From NCBI RefSeq assembly GCF_014202035.1, contig NZ_JACHFR010000001.1, forward strand, positions 186,001-250,000: a stretch of DNA of 64,000 bases, read 5' to 3'. Each line of letters opens with the position of its first letter. Position 1 is the stretch's first letter. Positions 41,872 through 51,024 of the stretch are shown here, one piece after another. The notes under the pieces are model-generated. The model did not search any database. It saw only the letters and a list, made by a program, of their open reading frames with translations, and had not been told where the DNA came from. The position numbers were made by a program, and so were the translations under genes. Source of the DNA: Treponema rectale (GTDB lineage: Bacteria; Spirochaetota; Spirochaetia; Treponematales; Treponemataceae).

Positions 41872-43188
41872 ATGTTTTCATTCGGACTTTCTGCATATAT
41901 AAAACGAATATTCTCTTCTATTAAATATCTTGGATTTAAAGGAATTCTTGATTCCAGAGTTTCTAATTTCAGGCTGCTGAAGTGGATTTTCGTTTTTGGT
42001 TTTATTATTGCAAGAAAACGTTCGGATCATAAATACATGTGTTATTTTGCCGACCGCATATACAGGATGCAGGCTGTAAAAAGATTTGTAATGGTGCGGT
42101 ATATTGCAAAAGAACTTTTTGTATATTTTTTTGTCTGCTTTCTTTTTTTCTTTGTAGTTTTTTTTGTCAATCAGCTGCTGCTGATGGCCGAAACGGTTTT
42201 AAAGAAAAGGGTTCCCGTAAAATATGTTCTGCAGCTTATAGTTTACTGCATGCCGGGAGTTGTTTCTCAAAGTGCTCCTTTTGCAACTCTTGTAGGATTC
42301 CTTATGTGTCTGGGACGCATGGTTACTGATAATGAAGTTCTTATTCTCAGGGCAACCGGTCATCGTTATGGGATTCTTCTTGTTCCTGTCCTTATAATGG
42401 GAATGCTTATTTCTCTTTTCAGTTTTGTAATGAATGATTATTTTCTTCCGCTGGGTACACTGAAATTCAACAGACTGTATAAATCCATAATCGTTTCAAA
42501 TCCTGCCGTTGAGCTTGAATCAAATTCAATAAAGAGGCTTAATGATTCTACCCTTATAATCGGAGAAGTTGATAAGCAGCATGTAAGTGATCTTGTTTTC
42601 TTTGACGTAAAGGAAGCAAAGGATCAGCGTTTTATTGTTTCTAAAGATGCGGTTGTAAAAAAATCTACCCATGACGGAGTTCTCATGGAACTGGATATGA
42701 CTTCTCCTGTGGTTCTCATGATGAATAAAAATACTAAGAGGGATTTTGATGTAATTGTTTCTGATGAACTGCGCCTCAATGTTTTTGAGGATTCAATCAT
42801 AGATACAAATCAGCAGATTGCTCCCCGGGAAATGACCAGCAGTGACTTAAAAAAGAAAATAAACCGGATGAAGGCCCTTACTAATGTAAACAGCAAGCAG
42901 CTGAATACTTATATCCTTGAATATAATAAAAAGTTTTCCGTTCCTTTCGGTTCCATTTTTTTTGCTATACTTGCTTTTCCTCTTGCTCTTGTTTTTGGAA
43001 AAAAAGACGGTCAGACTTTAGGCCTTATTTTTGGAATAATAATTTCCGTCATGTACTGGGCGGCAAATATTTTAGGACAGATGTTCGGTTTGAGAAGCGG
43101 TTATAACGGTTTCTGGATGATGTGGGGACCTAACTTCTTTATAGGTATTGTTGGATTTATTCTTTATCTGAGGCTGAGAAGAAAATGA
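41872..43188 (+). CDS. LptF/LptG-family permease with N-terminal extension
   Basis: Inner-membrane component of the LptB2FG lipid-extraction complex, or a relative. The frame gives 438 residues. The normal family start resembles MVRYIAKELFVYFFVCF at residue 74 (42091). The first 73 residues are an extra segment with a hydrophobic stretch (WIFVFGFIIA) and no family resemblance I can name. If the true start is 42067 or 42091 the protein is close to 365 residues, normal for the family. Later parts (NEVLILRATGHRYG, FSFVMNDYFLPLG, then four membrane segments) are typical. Its stop overlaps the next gene by four bases. Treponemes lack classical LPS, so the cargo is uncertain. Confidence 0.85.
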   Translation: MFSFGLSAYIKRIFSSIKYLGFKGILDSRVSNFRLLKWIFVFGFIIARKRSDHKYMCYFADRIYRMQAVKRFVMVRYIAKELFVYFFVCFLFFFVVFFVNQLLLMAETVLKKRVPVKYVLQLIVYCMPGVVSQSAPFATLVGFLMCLGRMVTDNEVLILRATGHRYGILLVPVLIMGMLISLFSFVMNDYFLPLGTLKFNRLYKSIIVSNPAVELESNSIKRLNDSTLIIGEVDKQHVSDLVFFDVKEAKDQRFIVSKDAVVKKSTHDGVLMELDMTSPVVLMMNKNTKRDFDVIVSDELRLNVFEDSIIDTNQQIAPREMTSSDLKKKINRMKALTNVNSKQLNTYILEYNKKFSVPFGSIFFAILAFPLALVFGKKDGQTLGLIFGIIISVMYWAANILGQMFGLRSGYNGFWMMWGPNFFIGIVGFILYLRLRRK

Positions 43189-44255
43189 AGCTTGTGGTAT
43201 ATATGCTTAAAAAGTTCTTTGGAATTTTTTTAGGTTCACTTTTGTTTTTTATTCTGGTCCTCATGCTTACAGATCTTTTAATGAATCTGTGGAGTTATAT
43301 TTCAAAGTCTGTTCCTTCAAAAACCGTAGGGCACATCATGCTTCTGTATCTTCCTAAAACCGTCTGGTATGCTCTTCCCATTGCCATGCTTTTTGCAACG
43401 GCATACATGCTCAGCGATTTTTATGCAAGAAATGAACTGCTGGCTGTTTTTGCTTCAGGAGTTTCTTTATTTAAGTTTGCTGCGCCTCTTCTTATCGTTG
43501 CAGTGTTTATGAGTTTCGGGATGTTTTTTCTGGAAAACAATCTTGTAGTAAAAACATTTGCCAAAAAAGAAGCCCTGCAGAAAAAAGTTTTGAAAACCGA
43601 AAAGAACATGAACAATGATAATATTGTAATCATGGCTGAGGGCGGACGCATTATTTATCAGGCTGAATATTATGATGATTCCTTGAAGAGACTTTTTACT
43701 GTTTACATTATGTTCCGGGATGAAAATAAAAATCTTCAGGCAATAATTGTTGCAGACAATGCAAGCTATCAGACGGATCACTGGGTTTTGTCCGGGGCAA
43801 CACAGTATTCTTATGAAGACGGTAATGTAAAAATAAAGGGACTTGATCAGGAACTGATAAAGCGGCTTACGGAGAGTCCTGAGACTTTCAGGAATAATAC
43901 TATTTCCGTAGAAACAGTTAACACTGAGGAGGCCCGGGCTTATATAAGGCATCTTGAAAAAGCCGGCCTGCCGAGTTCGGAAGCAAAGTCCGTATATTAT
44001 AAGAAGTTTTCATTTCCTTTTGTTCTGGTTATTGTTGTCTTTCTTGCCGTAGGACTTAGCGGAAAGACGAGAAAAAATGTTCTTATAATAAGTTTGTTTC
44101 TAAGTATACTTTCAGTTGTTTTATTTTATGTAACTCAGATGATAACCATGCTTATGGCAAAGTTTGGAACTATCCCGCCTCTGTTCGGGGCCTGGTTCCC
44201 GGTATTTTTATTTATTGTCATAAGTATTGTTCTCTTAAAATATGCAAGAACTTAA
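43185..44255 (+). CDS. LptF/LptG-family permease, second copy
   Basis: Partner permease of 356 residues, the usual LptF/G size. It begins with a short segment and a membrane helix (FFGIFLGSLLFFILVLMLTDLLM), then the family loop DFYARNELLAVFASGVSLFKF, a periplasmic beta-jellyroll part of about 150 residues, and three C-terminal membrane helices. It overlaps the preceding permease gene by ATGA, so both are made together and should form a heterodimer. The ATPase and the remaining Lpt proteins are not in the window. Confidence 0.9.
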   Translation: MKLVVYMLKKFFGIFLGSLLFFILVLMLTDLLMNLWSYISKSVPSKTVGHIMLLYLPKTVWYALPIAMLFATAYMLSDFYARNELLAVFASGVSLFKFAAPLLIVAVFMSFGMFFLENNLVVKTFAKKEALQKKVLKTEKNMNNDNIVIMAEGGRIIYQAEYYDDSLKRLFTVYIMFRDENKNLQAIIVADNASYQTDHWVLSGATQYSYEDGNVKIKGLDQELIKRLTESPETFRNNTISVETVNTEEARAYIRHLEKAGLPSSEAKSVYYKKFSFPFVLVIVVFLAVGLSGKTRKNVLIISLFLSILSVVLFYVTQMITMLMAKFGTIPPLFGAWFPVFLFIVISIVLLKYART

Positions 44256-44273
44256 TTTTTATAGGATTGGAAT

Positions 44274-45410
44274 ATGATAAAGAATTTTTTTGAAGTACAT
44301 CATGAATGTAAAAATTCCCTGGCCCGTACCGGAGTAATTCATCTGCCTCATGGAGATGTTCAGACTCCTGTATTTATGCCTGTTGGTACAAAAGGAACCG
44401 TAAAGGCCGTTGATAAGGATTCTCTGGAAGAAATGGGATTTGAAATCATCCTTGCAAATACATATCACATGTATCTTCGTCCTGGTGCTGATATTGTTCA
44501 GGAAGGCGGAGGACTTCACGGCTTTACAAAATGGAACAGGAATTTTTTAACCGATTCGGGAGGATTCCAGGTATGGTCACTTTCTAAACTCAGAAAAATT
44601 GATCCGAATGGAATTACTTTCAGAAGCGACATTGACGGAAGCAAACATTATTTTACTCCTGAGAATGTTGTTCAGACTCAGACAAAACTTAATTCAGACA
44701 TACAGATGCAGCTGGATGTATGTACCGGATATGATGTAAAGAGAAAAGAGGCAGAGAAGGCTCTTCAGATAACCACAGACTGGGCTAACCGTGCCGTAGC
44801 TGAATGGAAAAAGCAGCAGGAGAACGGATACAAAGGAGTTCTTTTTCCTATAGTTCAGGGAAACTTCTTTGATGATCTTCGCAAAGAAAGCGCTCAGTTT
44901 GTAAGTGAACTTGATACTCCCGGTCTTGCAATCGGCGGCTTAAGTGTCGGTGAGCCTGCAGATGTTTTTGCAGAAAAACTTCAGTATACGGTTCAGTATA
45001 TTACCAGAAGCAAGCCCCGCTATGTTATGGGAATCGGTACGCCTGAATATATTTTTGAAGCAGTTGCAGACGGAATTGATATGTTTGATTGTGTTCAGCC
45101 TACACGTATTGCCCGTCACGGTATGTACTTTACAAGAAAGGGAATGGTTTCAATTAAACAGAAACGTTATGAGCATGACTTTACTCCCGTTGATCCTGAA
45201 TGTAACTGCAAGGTATGCAGAACTTACAGCCGTGCATATCTCAGACATATTTTCAGGGAACAGGAAATTCTTTCTTCAATGCTTGCAAGCTACCATAACC
45301 TGTATTTCTTAAATGACATGATTCATCAGATTCGTGATGCAATTAATCAGGATCGTTTTGAAGAATTCCGCAGGGAGTTTCTGGATAGATTTCATTCCGG
45401 CGAGGTGTGA
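44274..45410 (+). CDS. tgt: Queuine/preQ1 tRNA-ribosyltransferase
   Basis: Exchanges guanine 34 of GUN-anticodon tRNAs for preQ1 in queuosine synthesis; cytoplasmic, 378 residues. The catalytic proton acceptor is in FLTDSGGFQVWS (Asp94), and the nucleophile Asp in DMFDCVQPTRIARHG near 265-280. The zinc site CNCKVCRTYSRAYLRH has three Cys and a His. The sequence is a full-length bacterial Tgt. It sits 18 bases after the lpt pair and three bases before the HEAT-repeat gene. Confidence 0.97.
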   Translation: MIKNFFEVHHECKNSLARTGVIHLPHGDVQTPVFMPVGTKGTVKAVDKDSLEEMGFEIILANTYHMYLRPGADIVQEGGGLHGFTKWNRNFLTDSGGFQVWSLSKLRKIDPNGITFRSDIDGSKHYFTPENVVQTQTKLNSDIQMQLDVCTGYDVKRKEAEKALQITTDWANRAVAEWKKQQENGYKGVLFPIVQGNFFDDLRKESAQFVSELDTPGLAIGGLSVGEPADVFAEKLQYTVQYITRSKPRYVMGIGTPEYIFEAVADGIDMFDCVQPTRIARHGMYFTRKGMVSIKQKRYEHDFTPVDPECNCKVCRTYSRAYLRHIFREQEILSSMLASYHNLYFLNDMIHQIRDAINQDRFEEFRREFLDRFHSGEV

Positions 45411-45413
45411 TTT

Positions 45414-47156
45414 ATGAAGAAGATTTTTTTTACTGCTTTTCTTTTATTAAATGGAATTTTTTTTGCTCAGGAATCTGAAACTGTTCCGCCTGCTATAGAT
45501 AATCTTCTTACGGCTCCTGAATCATCAGAAGAATCGGAAGATTCAGTTTTATCTGCTGATAATGCCGGTGCCGTTCAGGAAGAATCTGTTGCTGAAGTTA
45601 ATTCAGAAACACCGGCATCATCTGTTTCTGAAAAAAAAGAAGATCCTATAGTTCAGGCTTATCTTGAAAGCGAAAAGAAAGGAAAGAAAGAAAAAAAATC
45701 TGAACCTTACAAATACACAAAAGAAAAACAGTTTGCAGATTCCCGCCGGCCAAAAAAGCCTGATTCTGCAGATATAGAAAGGGCTGCATCCCGGGACGAA
45801 AAAAAATCAGGTAATGATTATATCGAAAAATGCAGGGAAACTTTTAAGTTTGGTCTTGAATCAGAGATAAGCGAGCTTCTGGATGAACTTACAAAAAACG
45901 AAGACCTGCGGTTTGTTGATGAGATTTATGATCTTTTTTATGTAACGAAAAATCCTGCAATCAGAAATAAAATCCTTACGTACTTTACAAAACTAAAGGA
46001 TCCCTGTCTCTGTGATTACGCCACTGAAGTTGTAAACGATCCCTATGATGTTCAGAAAGATACTGTTGACTTATGCTTTAAGTATGCAGCTGAAGTAGAG
46101 TGTAAGGAAGCTGTTCCTGGACTTATATATCTTATTGATAAGGAAGAAGAAGATTATTTTAATATAGCCCTTACTGCAATCGGAACATTAGGGGGAACTG
46201 ATGAAGCTCAGTTTCTTGCAGGCTATCTTGACCGTGATGACCTTTCTGTTTCTCAGCGTCAGTCCCTTATGCGGGTACTTGGAAAGATTAAGGCTGTAGA
46301 AACATGGGACAAGCTCAGCGAAATTGCACAGGACGAAGACGAAAATGCATTTGTAAGAATGTATGCGGCAGAAGCAATCGGTGCGATGGAAAAAGAAGAA
46401 AGTGAAGAAATTCTTGTAAAGCTTTTTGAAGAGAAAGATCCTAATTTCAGACAGTATGTGGTAAAGGGAATCTCTCATTTTCATGATAAGACTGCTGATG
46501 AAATTATTTTGCAGGCTTTAAGGGACGGCCAGTATAAAGTAAGGCTTGAAGCCGTAGACTGCGTAAGTGAACGCAATATGAAAGAGGCAGTTCCATATCT
46601 TGTTTACAGATGCAAGGATAAGACTGAAGAAAAAGTTGTAAAAGAAAAGTGTTATTCTGTAATTGCAAGACTTGATACAAAAGAGGGAAATGAATATCTG
46701 ATTTCTCTTGTAAAAGATAAAAAGCTGAATGATACTGCAAGGGCAAAAGTTGCAGCAGCTCTTCTTGAGAATAATCATGCAGGAACGGAAGAAATAATAG
46801 AAGTTGCAAGAGATACACTGAAAGATGATCTCCGCAAAAACCTCAGGTATGCCCTTGGAAAAGAATTTGCAAAGTACGGAAGAAAAGAATTTGAAGATAT
46901 CTGTAAGGCTTATATCGAACACTCTGATGTTGCTACTCAGGGAACAGGTCTTGATATCTGGGCAAAGGGAAGGTATTCCTCTTTAAGGCAGATGGTTGCA
47001 GATATTGCTAAGGATGCGGAAGAAACTGAAGAAGAAAAAGAGTCTAAGGATTCAAAAGAAAAGAATAAATTCCGTCCTAAAAAGAAGAATGCAAATGCTG
47101 CAAAAGCAAAGCGAATTCTTGAGAGTGTTGATTCCATAACAGGAAGTGATAAGTAA
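45414..47156 (+). CDS. Exported HEAT-repeat protein
   Basis: A 580-residue protein of unknown function. Residues 1-18 form a signal peptide (ending FFA). An acidic, Ser/Glu-rich and then Lys/Glu-rich low-complexity region follows (about 20-140). From about 145 to 520 it consists of HEAT-type helical repeats, with phrases such as ALTAIGTLGGTDEAQFLAGYL and VRMYAAEAIGAMEKEE. A Lys/Glu-rich tail ends the protein. Such scaffolds mediate protein contacts. Its place at the end of the M16-dut-lpt-tgt operon suggests an envelope role near the lipid-transport genes, but that is inferred. A terminator follows. Confidence 0.85.
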   Translation: MKKIFFTAFLLLNGIFFAQESETVPPAIDNLLTAPESSEESEDSVLSADNAGAVQEESVAEVNSETPASSVSEKKEDPIVQAYLESEKKGKKEKKSEPYKYTKEKQFADSRRPKKPDSADIERAASRDEKKSGNDYIEKCRETFKFGLESEISELLDELTKNEDLRFVDEIYDLFYVTKNPAIRNKILTYFTKLKDPCLCDYATEVVNDPYDVQKDTVDLCFKYAAEVECKEAVPGLIYLIDKEEEDYFNIALTAIGTLGGTDEAQFLAGYLDRDDLSVSQRQSLMRVLGKIKAVETWDKLSEIAQDEDENAFVRMYAAEAIGAMEKEESEEILVKLFEEKDPNFRQYVVKGISHFHDKTADEIILQALRDGQYKVRLEAVDCVSERNMKEAVPYLVYRCKDKTEEKVVKEKCYSVIARLDTKEGNEYLISLVKDKKLNDTARAKVAAALLENNHAGTEEIIEVARDTLKDDLRKNLRYALGKEFAKYGRKEFEDICKAYIEHSDVATQGTGLDIWAKGRYSSLRQMVADIAKDAEETEEEKESKDSKEKNKFRPKKKNANAAKAKRILESVDSITGSDK

Positions 47157-47172
47157 ATACCATAATAAGCAT

Positions 47173-47217
47173 AAGGTCCGTATATGGAAGCTGTTCCAGT
47201 GTACGGGCCTTTTTTTA
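47173..47217 (+). terminator. Terminator of the M16-to-HEAT operon
   Basis: aaggtccgta (47173-47182) pairs with tacgggcct (47202-47210) with an inner ggaa/ttcc stem, followed by seven T. The converging helicase gene ends eight bases later. Confidence 0.8.
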
Positions 47218-47224
47218 CGGACGT

Positions 47225-49828
47225 TTATTCATATAAAGAATTAAGAAGTCTGTATATGACGTTTACCTTTTCTTTCTGTGTATCATTTAACTCCATAGCA
47301 TTGCATTCATCTATCAGGCGCTCAAGAGATGATATGCTTTCATTCAGTGCAGTAGGAAAGCCTCTTGATACTTTATACCAGAAGGTTCCCCTGTTGTCTG
47401 TAAAAAGTGTAATGAAACCAAGTTCCCTGGAAGAACTTTTTGCAATTGCAACGCGCATTATGCAGCCGAGGGTTTTAATAAGCTGTTCTAGATTTTCCTG
47501 CGTGCTGATATTTATATTAAGCTTTCTGTTCCATTCCTGTTCATCAATAGGATTAAGATTAAGGATTCTTGCTGCCTTAATGATGATTTCTGCTTTTTCA
47601 TTATTAAACAGAGTAAACTTTTTATTCATCAGTACACGGCCCTTCATTGCACCGATCTGAGCCAGAAGGTTTTCATTTTTTTCTGCAGCAGCAGCCTCTT
47701 TTAATTCATTCCATGGAAGTAAAAGAACTTTCTTTCCTTTTGCTTTTTCTATCTTAAAAATGTGTCCGCCAAAACTTACGGAATCATCATTTTTTTCTTT
47801 ATTTTTCTTTTCCAGTTTTTTTGCAAAGCGGGAATCACTTCTTCCGACTTTATGGTTTTCTTCCCTGAAACTTGTTCCTGAATATTCAAAGGAGCCGGTA
47901 AGCTGACGGGAAGCCTTGCCCCTGAGATGCTGAAGATTAAATTCCAGTTCCGGATTTATTTTTGTAATAAGATTTTTTGTCAGAGGTGAGACGCTCATTG
48001 CAAACATACGGCTTGTCTTGACGATTTCTCCTGCAACAATGTAAAGGGGATTTGTCTTGAACATTGAAGAGCCGGGATGAATGGAAATATGATCAGCAGT
48101 CAGCGTACGGTAGGTTTCCCTTCCTTCCCTGATGCATACAAACTGAATCATTCCGCTGGCAATGCAGCACAGGTAGTTATCCATCTGTCCGCCGCCTGTA
48201 ATCGGAACTTTCATTCTGTCTCCGACAATTTCTTCCAGCTGTGTTTTTACATTAAAGATTTCGGCCATGACTTTTTCGTCAAGGTAATTGTTCCTGCACC
48301 AGCGTTCCCTGTTGTTTACGGAAGTATAGGTTTTGTAAATCTTTACATAGCTTACAAAATCTCCCTGTATGTCACGGAAAGCATGATGAGCCTGCCGTGC
48401 ATCCATTTCTTCACCTACTGGAAGTATAAATGGATTTTGTGTACTTAGGAATGCAGCTGCAATAAGAACTTCATCCAGAACATCAGGATACATAAGGAGG
48501 CTTTCTACGATGATACGGCTTACTCTTGGTTCAAGAGGAAATTCAACCATGAGTTTTCCGATGCGGCTTAAGGTTCCGTCCTGTTCAAGTGCTCCCAGCA
48601 TGTTCAGTGTGTTTACTGCTCCCATAAGGTCTTCGTGCTGAGGAGGAGAAATAAAATCAAATTTATCAAAGTCTGTAATTCCAAGTTCAGACATTCTGAG
48701 GACAACTTCACTTAAGTCTGTTCTGTAAATTTCTTCAGTTGTATATTCCGGCCTGCTTTCAAATTCCGATTTTTGGTAAAGACGGTAGCAGGTTCCTTCC
48801 TGTGTACGGCCGGCACGTCCCCGGCGCTGGTTGCAGCTTGCCTTGCTTACAGGACATTCAATAAGGCTTGAAGTAAAAGTCCGTGGTGAATAAAAATTGA
48901 GTTTTGCAAGACCTGAGTCGATTACAGTTGTAATTCCGTTAATCGTAACGGAGGTTTCTGCAATATTTGTACTGAGAACGACTTTCTTTTTACCGAAAGG
49001 TGCGCTGTCAAAGACTTTTTCCTGTTCTTCTTTAGGAAGCCGTCCGTAAAGGGGAACTATATGAATCTTTGAATGAAAATGTGCTGCTTCAAGTTTCTGC
49101 ATGCAGTCTTTAATAACTTTTTCTCCCGGAAGGAAAACAAGAATGTCTCCGTTTTCTTTATTATCCAGGACACGGTCAATCGTAGATTCAATTTTTTGAA
49201 GCAGGGCTTCTTCTGCTTCCTCATTGATTGTACTTGCTTTTATAAGAGGCGGATCATATACCATGGCAACAGGAAATACCTGAGTTTCTATCGTTACGAT
49301 CGGGCAGTTGTTAAAATATCTGCTGAAGGCTTCAGCGTTCATTGTCGCAGAACTTACTATTACCTTGAAGTCTTTTCTTACAGCCAGTACGCGTTTAAGG
49401 AGACCGAGAACAAAATCAATGTTAAGGCTTCTCTCATGAGCTTCATCAACCATGATGACAGAGTATTTACTCATCCACGGATCAAGTTTCATTTCCTGAA
49501 GGAGGATTCCGTCCGTCATGATTTTTATTTTTGTAGTTGAGTCAGTTTTATCTTCAAACCTCATTTTGTATCCGACAAGTCCCGGATAAGAAGTCTTTAA
49601 CTGTTTTGAGATAAATTCACTTACGCTTAAAGCTGCAATTCGCCGCGGTTGGGTTACGGCAATAATACCATTTTCTGAGTAGCCGGCTTCGTGGAGTATT
49701 ACAGGAAGCTGTGTTGTTTTTCCGGACCCGGTCGGGCTTTGTACGACAATAACCTGATTTGTTTTTAATGTTTCAAGAATGCGGTCTTTCTGTTCATAGA
49801 CCGGGAGTTTTTTGTAGTTTATTCCCAT
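47225..49828 (-). CDS. DEAH-box RNA helicase, HrpA/HrpB type
   Basis: ATP-dependent RNA helicase of 867 residues. Motif I TGSGKTTQLP (33-42), motif II DEAH near residue 129, motif III SAT, motif V TNIAETSVTI and motif VI QRRGRAGR are all present. They are followed by the helicase-associated HA2 domain and an OB-fold region. Length is between HrpB (about 820) and full HrpA (about 1300), so it lacks the HrpA C-terminal extension. HrpA-type helicases rescue stalled ribosomes or process mRNA. Its first ten bases overlap the CapA-like gene upstream, so it belongs to that operon, an unusual pairing with envelope proteins. Confidence 0.93.
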   Translation of the reverse strand: MGINYKKLPVYEQKDRILETLKTNQVIVVQSPTGSGKTTQLPVILHEAGYSENGIIAVTQPRRIAALSVSEFISKQLKTSYPGLVGYKMRFEDKTDSTTKIKIMTDGILLQEMKLDPWMSKYSVIMVDEAHERSLNIDFVLGLLKRVLAVRKDFKVIVSSATMNAEAFSRYFNNCPIVTIETQVFPVAMVYDPPLIKASTINEEAEEALLQKIESTIDRVLDNKENGDILVFLPGEKVIKDCMQKLEAAHFHSKIHIVPLYGRLPKEEQEKVFDSAPFGKKKVVLSTNIAETSVTINGITTVIDSGLAKLNFYSPRTFTSSLIECPVSKASCNQRRGRAGRTQEGTCYRLYQKSEFESRPEYTTEEIYRTDLSEVVLRMSELGITDFDKFDFISPPQHEDLMGAVNTLNMLGALEQDGTLSRIGKLMVEFPLEPRVSRIIVESLLMYPDVLDEVLIAAAFLSTQNPFILPVGEEMDARQAHHAFRDIQGDFVSYVKIYKTYTSVNNRERWCRNNYLDEKVMAEIFNVKTQLEEIVGDRMKVPITGGGQMDNYLCCIASGMIQFVCIREGRETYRTLTADHISIHPGSSMFKTNPLYIVAGEIVKTSRMFAMSVSPLTKNLITKINPELEFNLQHLRGKASRQLTGSFEYSGTSFREENHKVGRSDSRFAKKLEKKNKEKNDDSVSFGGHIFKIEKAKGKKVLLLPWNELKEAAAAEKNENLLAQIGAMKGRVLMNKKFTLFNNEKAEIIIKAARILNLNPIDEQEWNRKLNINISTQENLEQLIKTLGCIMRVAIAKSSSRELGFITLFTDNRGTFWYKVSRGFPTALNESISSLERLIDECNAMELNDTQKEKVNVIYRLLNSLYE

Positions 49829-51024
49829 ATTAATTTTCCTTTTATTTTTTCCATCAGCAGCATTCGTTTGTGCAGGTAGGCTGACCAGGTTTTCTTTCCC
49901 TGCTTTTTTAATTCTTCAATAAAAGAATCATCAAGTTTTTTTATTACAAAATGCCACTGGTTTGTAATGTATGTTGTGATAAGTACAGGATGAACCTGTA
50001 CAACTTTTACTATTGGTTTTCCGTCATTAATAAGTTTTTCAAATTTTACCTGAGTTATAAAACCTTCTCCGGTGTAGTCCCTTATAGTGTCCGGAGCATC
50101 ATAGCTTGGAGAAGTTCTCTGCGCACTGATGGTATTGCCCTGTGAATAAAAAATTATTTTATCAGATGCTCCTTCTTTTGAACGGTAGAGTTCCCATTCC
50201 TTTGGAACATGGGGATGATTAGCATTTATAATGTCAACGCCGGCATCCAGAAGCTTTTTATAAAAACTTCTTTGTGATTTTTTTGTTGTAAGTACGTATT
50301 CTTCTTCTGCAGTATGAAAACTTAGTATGAATAAATCACAGGGATTTTCTTCGCGGATTTTCTTTACAAGTTCAATAAAATTTTCACGGCTTTTTGAATC
50401 TGTTTTTATGTAATTTATGTAAGAATTATAATTCGGTTTGTTAAGAAGTTCTGTAACTGCAAGATATACAATTTTCCAGTCCCGTATGTTTATTGTTTCA
50501 AAAGTAAACGGAGAAGAAGGAGAGTCCTTTACCCCTGAAGAATATACCGGACGGGAACTTCCGGCTGTAGCGGTTCTTTTTTCGTCAAAGTATTTTTTTG
50601 TTGCTTTAATTCCTTCCAGTTCCTGATCATTAGTGTGGTTGTTGCATAAAGAAAATACGTTAAAGCCTGCTTTTACCGCTGCATCGGCATACTGATGATG
50701 AACGTTAAAAGCGGGATAACTGGAATAGGGCAGTGAGTCTGTAACCGGTGTTTCAAGATTTACGAAGGCTGCATCGCTTTGGAGAAGAAAATCTTTTATG
50801 TCCTCATAAACTTCATCAAAATTGCTGATGTTCCAGTTAGGCTTGTGGGCCATTATGTCTCCGGCAAATGTAAGCGTTATGTTGTTTGTACCGTCAAATA
50901 ATGTATCTGAAGTTTTAAAAACAACTTCTTCCGTTCCGGATGTAGAGGCGCAGGACAATAAGAACAGGGATGCTGCTGATGACAGTATTATATTACGGAA
51001 GCAGAAACTAGAAGCAGAGTTCAT
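49819..51024 (-). CDS. CapA-like lipoprotein (PGA_cap metallophosphatase fold)
   Basis: A 401-residue lipoprotein; lipobox LLSC with Cys25. The CapA/PgsA domain follows: LTFAGDIMAHKP, AFVNLETPVTDS, FSLCNNHTNDQ, and DIINANHPHVPKEWE. These supply Asp, Asn and His residues of the calcineurin-like metal site. CapA proteins take part in poly-gamma-glutamate or other polymer export; here the true substrate is unknown. The start overlaps the upstream gene by 17 bases and the end overlaps the helicase gene by ten. Confidence 0.88.
   Translation of the reverse strand: MNSASSFCFRNIILSSAASLFLLSCASTSGTEEVVFKTSDTLFDGTNNITLTFAGDIMAHKPNWNISNFDEVYEDIKDFLLQSDAAFVNLETPVTDSLPYSSYPAFNVHHQYADAAVKAGFNVFSLCNNHTNDQELEGIKATKKYFDEKRTATAGSSRPVYSSGVKDSPSSPFTFETINIRDWKIVYLAVTELLNKPNYNSYINYIKTDSKSRENFIELVKKIREENPCDLFILSFHTAEEEYVLTTKKSQRSFYKKLLDAGVDIINANHPHVPKEWELYRSKEGASDKIIFYSQGNTISAQRTSPSYDAPDTIRDYTGEGFITQVKFEKLINDGKPIVKVVQVHPVLITTYITNQWHFVIKKLDDSFIEELKKQGKKTWSAYLHKRMLLMEKIKGKLIWE

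Noticed and set aside
47184-47660. Plus-strand frame of 158 codons after the HEAT-repeat gene
   Set aside because: It begins in a terminator hairpin and is antisense to the conserved helicase C-terminus.
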